Positions 1 through 5,324 of a DNA stretch of 5,505 nt are shown one piece after another. The stretch is taken from positions 1-5,505 of the forward strand of contig SFOB01000131.1 in NCBI GenBank assembly GCA_004554075.1, written 5' to 3'. How positions within the stretch are numbered: position 1 is the first letter of the stretch; every line of letters starts with the position of its first letter. Under the pieces are notes generated by a model. The model saw only the letters and a program-made list of their open reading frames with translations. It did not search any database and was not told where the DNA came from. A program made the translations under genes and the position numbers. Origin of the DNA: Treponema sp. (GTDB lineage Bacteria > Spirochaetota > Spirochaetia > Treponematales > Treponemataceae).

Positions 1-15
1 GTGCTCTTCCGATCT
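1..15. other. Residual Illumina sequencing adapter at contig end
   Basis: The first 15 bases, GTGCTCTTCCGATCT, are identical to the 3' end of the Illumina TruSeq read-2 adapter; on the minus strand they read AGATCGGAAGAGCAC, the usual adapter read-through sequence. An exact 15-base match located precisely at a contig edge is best explained by untrimmed adapter. Genuine sequence therefore begins at about position 16. The reading frame of the propeller gene happens to stay open through the adapter, so its last codons (L/D-R-K-S) are artefactual. Confidence 0.95.
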
Positions 16-1727
16 AGGTAATAGCTGTAGCCGGCCCCCATGAAGGATTTTAATATCTGTTTTCCTTTTTTATTCCAGGCAGGTCGGCCCATGAAAAGGC
101 AGATTGAGTAAACTGCATCACAGATTGTATTAAGATAAGCAGAATCTTTATTACCGGCTTTTACAGCATTTCTTTCGATGGCTTCCAGAAGCTTTCCATC
201 TGGATCATAACCATAAAGATTTGCAAGAAGAGTACGGCAATATAATTTATTATTACTGTCAGAAAGAATTGCTGCTATAGCGTTTTGTGTCTGATCTGTG
301 CACAAGAGAGCCAGCTGAACAAGAATTGTTTCAAAGCCTGCAGAATCTGTCTGAAAAACAGATTTTTCGGTACGGGTTCCAAAGTCAGAAGATAGGGCAT
401 CCATATGATAAAGTTTTGCAAGAGAAAGGGTCTGGGTAAGCCATTCTTCTTCATCTGTTTTATAATTTCCCTTTTTAAGTCTTGAAATGCGTTCCGGATC
501 TTTGAGATATGAAAGAAAATCACCCTGTAAATAATAATTTATCTCTGCAAGCTCAAGAGGAGCAAAAGAAGAATAATCAGTATGTATCTTTTTTAAGACA
601 GTTCCAGCATTTTTAGAGGAAGTTGTCTGTCTTGTGTGATAAGCAGCCATAGACCAGTTTTTTGAGCAGAACAAAAGGTAATCATCTTTAAGGTATGCAA
701 GCTGATTTATTGTCTGATTCCGGAAGTTCTCAGGCATTGAAGCAGACCATATTTCTGTAAAATCTTCTGAAAGTAAAAGGGCATTGTAAGAATCTGCAAT
801 AAAAAGTCCTGAATCTGTGTAAACTGATTTTATAAGGGCAGTTCCGTCTAAATCATTTATAGTTTTAGAGGCAAGAACGGAACCGTCTTTTGCATTAAGC
901 TTATAAATTGTTATCTGATTTTTATAAAGAGAAAGAAGTATGAAATCCTGAAAGTCACTTGAAACTAAAAACAATGAATTTCCGCTTTGAACTTTTGCAA
1001 CCCACTGGCTTTCTGCAAGGTTGTTTTTCAGGGCAAAAAGTCCGGCACTTCCATCAGTAAAATTCAGAAGGATTCCATCCTTACAGGTATTTGTAGTTTT
1101 TATACTGCCGGAAAAAGTAATGTTTTCAAGCATTTCGCCAAAAGGAGAGATGCGGAGGCCTCTTGTTTTACCGTTCAGGTCTGAAAGAAAAACAATAATT
1201 GAACCATCAGGAAGCTCCTGCATTGAAAGTTCTTTCTGCATTTCTGTTTCAAGCCGCCATCTTTCAATTCCATTAATTCCATAGCAGATAACCGAAGTTT
1301 CTCCGTAAACAAAAAAGCGTCCATCGCGGCCGGCAAAAGGCTTTGCTGCCATAGTAAAATCAAGGGGGTTAGACCAGAGTTCAGTCCCGCTTGGATTAAA
1401 AAGACGGATTATATTTTTGTCTTTATCATAAAAGAGAATAAAATCATCCTGAAGAACTGTAAGGCTGAGTTTTCTTACACGACCGACATTCTTTTCCCAT
1501 AAAAGAACTCCGGAAGATGAAAAGCCCATTATGTTTCTTGCGTCAGTTGCAAGGCAAAAGCCGTAAGAAGTTACTTCCGGCTCGCAAAGGGCAGTTCCTG
1601 GCAAAACTGAAGTCCAGCTTGTATTATAATTTGAAAGAGTTTCCTGAGAAGAAAGCTGATTTGTAATAAGCAGAGAAATAAATACTGTCAGGATTATCTT
1701 AATTTTATTAAATCTTTTATTAAACAT
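1..1727 (-). CDS. Secreted PQQ-like seven-blade beta-propeller protein with helical C-terminal region, 3' end missing
   Basis: The frame is open without interruption from ATG at 1727 to the left edge: about 570 genuine codons, then adapter-derived bases. Residues 1-31 look like a Sec signal peptide: basic MFNKRFNKIK, hydrophobic IILTVFISLLI, then a polar NQLSSQE with plausible cleavage near SSQ. There is no lipobox cysteine, so a periplasmic or exported soluble protein is likely. Residues about 35-370 show a regular repeat (GVLLWEK, GTELWSN, GIERWRL, GEMLENI, SQWVAKV, GSVLASK, TEIWSAS). Its key position falls at residues 77, 118, 157, 200, 242, 285 and 327, a period of about 42 typical of PQQ/WD-like propeller blades; this implies seven blades. 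From about 380 onward the sequence is rich in predicted helices, possibly HEAT-like. No catalytic motif was recognised; function unknown, perhaps a protein-interaction scaffold. The ATG overlaps the upstream methyltransferase stop, indicating the same transcript and probable translational coupling. Confidence 0.82.
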   Translation of the reverse strand, partial: MFNKRFNKIKIILTVFISLLITNQLSSQETLSNYNTSWTSVLPGTALCEPEVTSYGFCLATDARNIMGFSSSGVLLWEKNVGRVRKLSLTVLQDDFILFYDKDKNIIRLFNPSGTELWSNPLDFTMAAKPFAGRDGRFFVYGETSVICYGINGIERWRLETEMQKELSMQELPDGSIIVFLSDLNGKTRGLRISPFGEMLENITFSGSIKTTNTCKDGILLNFTDGSAGLFALKNNLAESQWVAKVQSGNSLFLVSSDFQDFILLSLYKNQITIYKLNAKDGSVLASKTINDLDGTALIKSVYTDSGLFIADSYNALLLSEDFTEIWSASMPENFRNQTINQLAYLKDDYLLFCSKNWSMAAYHTRQTTSSKNAGTVLKKIHTDYSSFAPLELAEINYYLQGDFLSYLKDPERISRLKKGNYKTDEEEWLTQTLSLAKLYHMDALSSDFGTRTEKSVFQTDSAGFETILVQLALLCTDQTQNAIAAILSDSNNKLYCRTLLANLYGYDPDGKLLEAIERNAVKAGNKDSAYLNTICDAVYSICLFMGRPAWNKKGKQILKSFMGAGYSYYLDRKS

Positions 1728-2947
1728 TATTGATTGAGCTCCAGAAGGGCAAGACTTTCTATATGGCTGGTATTAGGATAAAAGTCCAGAAGATAAATCT
1801 GCTTTAAGCTGTAACCGGCAGAAATTAAGGCAGCACAGTCACGGGCATGGGTTGCAGGATCACAGGAAAGAGAAAGAATTAAAGGTACTTTAGAAGAAGC
1901 AAGCCAGTTACGAACCTCTTTTTCCATGCCTGAACGAGGAGGGTCAATTGTTACTGCATCAAAAGGTGGCAAAGTTGATGCACAGGTTTTGATGAAGTTT
2001 GCACCGCTAAGGCCATAAGATATATGCTTTTTTCCTGCAAGATTCTGTTCTGCAAAAACAAGAGCATCCCGGTTATGTTCTACAAGTACAACATTTTCAT
2101 ATTTTTCTGTAAGGAAGGTAGAAATGGACCCGCAGCCGGCATACATATCAAGAATATTTTTTCCACCTGGCAGCAGGTCTGTGATAAGACGGCATACCTT
2201 TTCAAATACAAAAAGATTAGACTGGAAAAAGCCTCTTACATCAAAAGAAAGCTTGTGACCGCCAAGTTCAACTGTCATTGTATTTTCAGGAGAGGCAAGG
2301 GTTCCTGCAAAATATTTATTTTCTTTTATCTTGAGTTTTTTGTTTTTCTGGCCACCGCCGGTAATTTTTGTTTTAGCATTTCTGAAGTTTTCTTCTGCGG
2401 CAACCATGAGTTCCTGTGTGGAAAAGCTTGAACCAAAGAGATGGCTGCGTCCCTTAGGGCGGGCATCAGGCTCTTCTGCTGTATTCTGCAGGTATTCATT
2501 TACTTTTTTTTCTGCACATAGACATTCTTCAATTTTTATTACTACATTTGATTTGCGCTGGGAAAGACCGCCATCATTAAGCTGGAAACGGCAGCGGTAA
2601 TTAAAATCAGGGCCATCGACAATCTGTGTTTTGTTAGAAATATCAATTCCGTTCTGGCGGAAAATATCTGACAGTATACCTTTACGAAGTTCTTTTTGAT
2701 AAGACGGCTCAATATGCATCATGTTACAACCGCCGCACTTGCCGTAATAGTGGCAGGGCGGAATAATGCGGTGTGGTGAATTTTCTATAATTGAAACAAC
2801 TTCTGCGTTATCATAATCTTTATTTTCTTCTGTTATATTAATTTCAATTTTTTCACCAGGAATGGTATAGGGAACAAAAACATTCTTTCCATCAATTTTT
2901 CCTAAACTTTTTCCCCCAAATACCATTTTTTCTGTTATAATAGTCAT
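1727..2947 (-). CDS. rlmD: 23S rRNA (uracil-C5)-methyltransferase, TrmA/RumA family (RlmD/RlmCD-like)
   Basis: This is a SAM-dependent enzyme predicted to make 5-methyluridine in 23S rRNA in the cytoplasm. The 406-residue protein has all expected parts. A small TRAM-like N-terminal domain covers about 1-58. Cysteines C65, C71 and C74 (CX5CX2C), with C142 as a likely fourth ligand, should bind a [4Fe-4S] cluster as in RumA. FFQSN at 240-244 precedes the Rossmann methyltransferase core. SAM motif I is ILDMYAGCG (265-273) and DPPRSG is at 335-340. The catalytic cysteine is C362 in LSCDPATHARD, and the general base is E397 in FYPNTSHIE. A Lys-rich segment at about 192-212 (KNKKLKIKENK) looks like a loop or insertion. 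Which uridine is modified (U1939, U747 or both, E. coli numbering) cannot be read from sequence, so the symbol is family-level. ATG 2947 is chosen because the TRAM domain needs these residues; no Shine-Dalgarno precedes it, but a promoter sits exactly upstream. It is the first gene of an operon with the propeller gene. Confidence 0.93.
   Translation of the reverse strand: MTIITEKMVFGGKSLGKIDGKNVFVPYTIPGEKIEINITEENKDYDNAEVVSIIENSPHRIIPPCHYYGKCGGCNMMHIEPSYQKELRKGILSDIFRQNGIDISNKTQIVDGPDFNYRCRFQLNDGGLSQRKSNVVIKIEECLCAEKKVNEYLQNTAEEPDARPKGRSHLFGSSFSTQELMVAAEENFRNAKTKITGGGQKNKKLKIKENKYFAGTLASPENTMTVELGGHKLSFDVRGFFQSNLFVFEKVCRLITDLLPGGKNILDMYAGCGSISTFLTEKYENVVLVEHNRDALVFAEQNLAGKKHISYGLSGANFIKTCASTLPPFDAVTIDPPRSGMEKEVRNWLASSKVPLILSLSCDPATHARDCAALISAGYSLKQIYLLDFYPNTSHIESLALLELNQ
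1739..1742 (-). promoter_or_regulatory. Candidate ribosome binding site for the propeller gene
   Basis: GGAG on the minus strand lies inside the last codons of the methyltransferase gene, 11 bases before ATG 1727. The spacing is slightly long, so ribosomes arriving by termination-reinitiation at the overlapping TAATG may matter as much as this site. Confidence 0.45.
2933..2941 (+). promoter_or_regulatory. Extended -10 promoter for the alpha/beta hydrolase gene
   Basis: TGTTATAAT is a perfect extended -10 element (TGn plus TATAAT at 2936-2941). No good -35 box lies 16-18 bp upstream, which is tolerated at extended -10 promoters. The predicted start is about 2948, giving a leader of about 54 nt that contains the Shine-Dalgarno at 2987-2993. 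The element lies inside the first codons of the divergent methyltransferase gene. Confidence 0.55.
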
Positions 2948-2963
2948 ACTATTAATATTAACA
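2933..2963. repeat. Imperfect inverted repeat joining the two divergent promoters
   Basis: The left arm TGTTATAATAGT (2933-2944) equals the reverse complement of the right arm ACTATTAATATTAACA (2948-2963) except for a 4-base ATAT insertion in the right arm. The centre is CAT (2945-2947), the methyltransferase start codon on the minus strand. Each arm carries the -10 box of one divergent gene. The symmetry could reflect the matched promoters alone, a regulator binding site, or both. Confidence 0.6.
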
Positions 2964-2983
2964 GAACAATCATTTAGTTACAA
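2955..2983 (-). promoter_or_regulatory. Promoter of the methyltransferase operon, predicted to give leaderless mRNA
   Basis: On the minus strand a -35 box TTGTAA (2978-2983) and a -10 box TAATAT (2955-2960) are separated by 17 bp, and an extended-10 TG lies one base before the -10 (TGTTAATAT). Seven bases separate the -10 from the A of ATG 2947, so transcription should start at or one base before the start codon. This agrees with the lack of any Shine-Dalgarno sequence for that gene. Box positions are seen; start-site placement is inferred. Confidence 0.6.
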
Positions 2984-2986
2984 TAA

Positions 2987-2993
2987 AAAGGAG
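2987..2993 (+). promoter_or_regulatory. Strong Shine-Dalgarno of the hydrolase gene
   Basis: AAAGGAG ends 8 bases before ATG 3002. This favours 3002 over the in-frame ATG two codons later at 3008, for which the spacing would be 14 bases. It also shows that the organism does use Shine-Dalgarno initiation, which makes its absence at the methyltransferase and pcnB starts notable. Confidence 0.85.
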
Positions 2994-3001
2994 AAAACAA
3001 T

Positions 3002-3943
3002 ATGTTGATGAAGAGTTTTACGCTTAAAATGGATGACGGCTATGAGCTTTGCCTTAACCGCTGGCAGCCAGATGCAGAAGAAGAAATCAAAGGTGTAATC
3101 CAGCTTCATCATGGTCTTGCAGAACATTCTCTGCGCTACGACCGCTTTGGTTCAGTCTTGGCAGAACACGGATATGTTCTTAATGCTTATGATATGCGTG
3201 GCCATGGCCGTTCCGCAGAACTTGCAGACAAAAACGGAAACGGCATGTTTGGTAAACTTGCTGATAAAAAGGGCTTTGACCGCGCCGTTTTAGACCTTAA
3301 GGCAGTAACTGATAATCTTAAAAAAGACTTCCCTGGCAAAAAGACAATTCTTATGGGACATTCTTTTGGTTCTTTTGTTTCTCAGGGCTTTATTGAAGAG
3401 TATGGAAATGATATTGATGCCTGCATTCTCTGCGGTACAGCAGGTCCTCAGAAAGCTCTTGTAGCTTTTGGTAAATTTGCAGCACATCTTATTACTTTCT
3501 TTACCGGAAAGAACAGCTGTCTCAAAATTATGGATACACTTTCATTTGGAAGTTATAATAAGAAAATCAATCCTGTAAGAACAAAGCTGGACTGGCTTTC
3601 TAAAAATAATCTGAATGTTGATATGTACATGATGGATAACTGGTGTGGTATTCCTCTTACAAACTCTTTCTTCTGCAGCATGACAGAAGGTCTTTCTAAA
3701 ATCCACAAGAGTAAGAATATCAAAAAAATCCCGACTAATCTTCCTGTATTCTTTATCTGGGGAAGTGATGACCCGGTTGGCACCTACGGCAAGACAATCA
3801 AAAATCTCATAGAAATCTACAAATCAAATGGCATGTCAAAAATAGATTTCAAAGAATACCCAGGCGACCGCCACGAAATCCTGAATGAAGAAGATAAAGA
3901 AACCGTAGAAAATGATATTATTAATTGGGTAGAAACGATTTAA
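3002..3943 (+). CDS. Alpha/beta hydrolase, monoacylglycerol lipase / lysophospholipase type (serine aminopeptidase S33 fold)
   Basis: This 313-residue protein is predicted to be a cytoplasmic serine hydrolase cleaving lipid or carboxyl esters such as monoacylglycerols or lysophospholipids. Landmarks of the fold are in order. HHGLAEHS (36-43) provides the HG oxyanion-hole motif and YDMRGHGRS (63-71) follows. The nucleophile elbow is GHSFG (119-123) with S121. WGSDDPVG (253-260) carries the probable catalytic aspartate D257, and YPGDRHEILNE (286-296) carries H291. The HEILNE ending is typical of the MGL/Hydrolase_4 branch. Residues about 150-245 form the expected cap region. No signal peptide or lipobox is visible and the length is normal for the family. 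The natural substrate is uncertain; a general esterase is the main alternative. It is transcribed alone from a promoter inside the divergent methyltransferase gene and ends before a REP-like repeat and a strong terminator. Confidence 0.9.
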   Translation: MLMKSFTLKMDDGYELCLNRWQPDAEEEIKGVIQLHHGLAEHSLRYDRFGSVLAEHGYVLNAYDMRGHGRSAELADKNGNGMFGKLADKKGFDRAVLDLKAVTDNLKKDFPGKKTILMGHSFGSFVSQGFIEEYGNDIDACILCGTAGPQKALVAFGKFAAHLITFFTGKNSCLKIMDTLSFGSYNKKINPVRTKLDWLSKNNLNVDMYMMDNWCGIPLTNSFFCSMTEGLSKIHKSKNIKKIPTNLPVFFIWGSDDPVGTYGKTIKNLIEIYKSNGMSKIDFKEYPGDRHEILNEEDKETVENDIINWVETI

Positions 3944-3946
3944 TTG

Positions 3947-3972
3947 ATTGCCACGGCCTTCGGCCTCGCAAT
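3947..3972. repeat. GC-rich REP-like extragenic palindrome
   Basis: Three bases after the hydrolase stop codon lies a compact palindrome: ATTGC (3947-3951) pairs with GCAAT (3968-3972), and an inner GGCC (3955-3958) pairs with GGCC (3962-3965) around a TTC loop. The two stems are joined by a small internal loop (CAC against TC). It is clearly richer in G+C than the surrounding spacer. The motif ATTGCGAGG...GGCAATC (minus strand), flanked by CGTC, resembles short dispersed intergenic palindromes that I recall from several unrelated bacteria; this is recall, not a search. It lacks a proper U-tract (only TTTT further on), so it is a poor terminator by itself. Confidence 0.6.
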
Positions 3973-4029
3973 GACGTTTTCCGCCCGGTTAGATAATAAT
4001 ATTATTTATATTTAGAAATCTGATATTGC

Positions 4030-4119
4030 ATTTTTGAAGTTGCGGAATAAAAAAAATGCTGCAGACAACATCATCCCCGTTGGCTGCAGTATTTTTTTTA
4101 TGGGAGTAACTTCAAAAAT
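4030..4119. repeat. 90-bp nested inverted repeat between the hydrolase and pcnB
   Basis: The outer arms ATTTTTGAAGTT (4030-4041) and AACTTCAAAAAT (4108-4119) are perfect 12-base inverted repeats. Inside them, 4047-4069 pairs with 4079-4101 with one mismatch and one G.T pair. Short unpaired stretches (4042-4046 and 4102-4107) separate the two stems and the loop is 9 nt (4070-4078). The inner part works as a terminator; the outer arms are not needed for that and make the element look like a small palindromic mobile or regulatory unit. No clear target-site duplication flanks it. Confidence 0.75.
4047..4101 (+). terminator. Intrinsic terminator (A8 - stem-loop - T8), potentially bidirectional
   Basis: Eight A (4049-4056) lead into stem TGCTGCAG-A-CAAC (4057-4069), loop ATCATCCCC (4070-4078), then GTTG-G-CTGCAGTA (4079-4091) and eight T (4092-4099). 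The GC-containing stem followed directly by the T-run is a classic intrinsic terminator for the hydrolase transcript. Because the A-run mirrors the T-run it could also act on the minus strand, although no minus-strand gene enters from the right. Confidence 0.8.
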
Positions 4120-4148
4120 ATAGAACACATTATTTTATTTCTATACTA

Positions 4149-4178
4149 TTGACTAATAATCATAAATATAAATAATAT
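4149..4178 (+). promoter_or_regulatory. Promoter of pcnB-like gene, possibly leaderless
   Basis: A -35 box TTGACT (4149-4154, five of six consensus bases) and a -10 box TAATAT (4173-4178) are spaced 18 bp. The -10 ends 8 bases before the GTG start at 4187, so transcription should begin at or within a couple of bases of the start codon. No Shine-Dalgarno occurs upstream. The AT-rich surroundings offer other -10-like hexamers, which lowers certainty. Confidence 0.5.
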
Positions 4179-4186
4179 CATTAATT

Positions 4187-5314
4187 GTGTTAATTAGATA
4201 TGGTACCGATGGTCAAGGACGGCCAGTAAAAAAGGCTGTTGTTTATACACAAACGGAACACCTGATATCAAACAAAAACATAGATCCTGATGCACTGCAG
4301 ATTATTAACAGATTAAGAGACGCCGGCTATACAGCCTATATCGTTGGCGGTGCAGTAAGAGATTTAATAGTTGGAAACAAACCAAAAGATTTTGATATTG
4401 TAACCGATGCCACACCATCTAAGATAAAAAGAATATTCAGAAATTCTCGCATAATAGGACGCCGCTTCCGTTTAGTTCATGTTGTTTTTGGAACTAAAAT
4501 TTTTGAAGTAAGTACATTCCGTTCAAACGCAGAAGGCTCTGTTGGTAACGACTTTGGAACAATAGAAGAAGATGTACAGCGCCGTGACTTTACCATGAAC
4601 GCCCTTTATTATGATCCTATTCAGGAGCAGGTAATAGATTATGTTGGCGGTATGCGTGATATCAAAAAACATGTTCTTCGTCCTGTAATTTCAATTGACC
4701 GCATTTTTGTAGAAGATCCTGTCCGCATGCTTCGTGCAATAAAATATTCTGCAACAACCCATGCAAAAATGTCTCATTCTCTGCGACATAAAATCCGTTC
4801 TTCTGCAAGCCTCTTGTCACAGGTTTCACCATCACGCCTTACAGAAGAGCTTTTGAAAATCATTAATAATGTTTATGCCTATGAGATTATTCAGGAAGCG
4901 CTGGATACAGATTTATTTATTTATCTTCAGCCTTCTGCAACAGGCCTTATTTATGAAAGCCGTGATTTTGAAAAGAGTTATATGGAAAGCATAAAAAAGC
5001 TTAGTGAACTTAATCAGAATTCAGCAGAAGTTAGACTTGGTAAAAAGCTTTTTTATATGATTAAGGACTTTGTTGCAACTCTTACAGACTGGAAAAAAGA
5101 AACTGCAGATAAGTATTCATATACAGAACTTTATGGAAAAACCTGGGCAGAATGCCGTAACTTTGTACTTCCAATGAATCCGGTTAGAAAAGAACTTGAA
5201 TTTGCTGTAAAAGCTGCTTTGAATGAATGTGGTGTAAAGGCTCATCAGCCTAAGAAACAGACACCTAAAGAACAAGGAAAAAAATCGCGTAACCAAAACA
5301 GTCGGCAGGCATAG
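4187..5314 (+). CDS. pcnB: PcnB-like poly(A) polymerase / CCA-adding-family nucleotidyltransferase
   Basis: This is a class II nucleotidyltransferase predicted to add nucleotides, most likely AMP, to RNA 3' ends in the cytoplasm. The head domain has YIVGGAVRDLIVG (51-63) and catalytic aspartates D68 and D70 in KDFDIVTDATP. Next comes FRNSRIIGRRFRLVHV (84-99); the RRFRLxH block is a known signature separating bacterial poly(A) polymerases from CCA-adding enzymes. EVSTFR (107-112), RRDFTMNAL (132-140) and EDPVRMLRAIKY (176-187) complete the core. At 375 residues it is shorter than E. coli PcnB (about 450-465); the C-terminal half is reduced and ends in a Lys/Arg/Gln-rich tail (351-375) that may bind RNA. 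The start is GTG: an in-frame stop lies at 4169-4171, no ATG fits, and MLIRYG matches what I recall of treponemal homologues. It stands alone, behind a terminator, and converges on the Asp23-like gene. If no other family member exists in the genome, it could carry the CCA-adding role. Confidence 0.88.
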   Translation: MLIRYGTDGQGRPVKKAVVYTQTEHLISNKNIDPDALQIINRLRDAGYTAYIVGGAVRDLIVGNKPKDFDIVTDATPSKIKRIFRNSRIIGRRFRLVHVVFGTKIFEVSTFRSNAEGSVGNDFGTIEEDVQRRDFTMNALYYDPIQEQVIDYVGGMRDIKKHVLRPVISIDRIFVEDPVRMLRAIKYSATTHAKMSHSLRHKIRSSASLLSQVSPSRLTEELLKIINNVYAYEIIQEALDTDLFIYLQPSATGLIYESRDFEKSYMESIKKLSELNQNSAEVRLGKKLFYMIKDFVATLTDWKKETADKYSYTELYGKTWAECRNFVLPMNPVRKELEFAVKAALNECGVKAHQPKKQTPKEQGKKSRNQNSRQA

Positions 5315-5324
5315 CATAATAAGC

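Noticed and set aside
275..1363. Short frames on either strand within 275-1363
   Set aside because: The minus-strand propeller frame is continuous through this entire stretch with a regular 42-residue repeat, so the others are shadows.
2024..2600. Plus-strand open frames opposite the methyltransferase gene
   Set aside because: They lie antisense to a gene with all catalytic motifs intact, have compositionally odd translations rich in Phe, Lys and Cys, and show no ribosome binding site; shadow frames.
3995..4006. Palindrome AATAATATTATT in the hydrolase-pcnB spacer
   Set aside because: Pure A/T sequence in an AT-rich spacer often gives such symmetry by chance; no associated elements.
4142..4147. 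TATACT as an alternative -10 box for pcnB
   Set aside because: No acceptable -35 box lies 16-18 bp upstream, whereas TTGACT/TAATAT just downstream is better matched.
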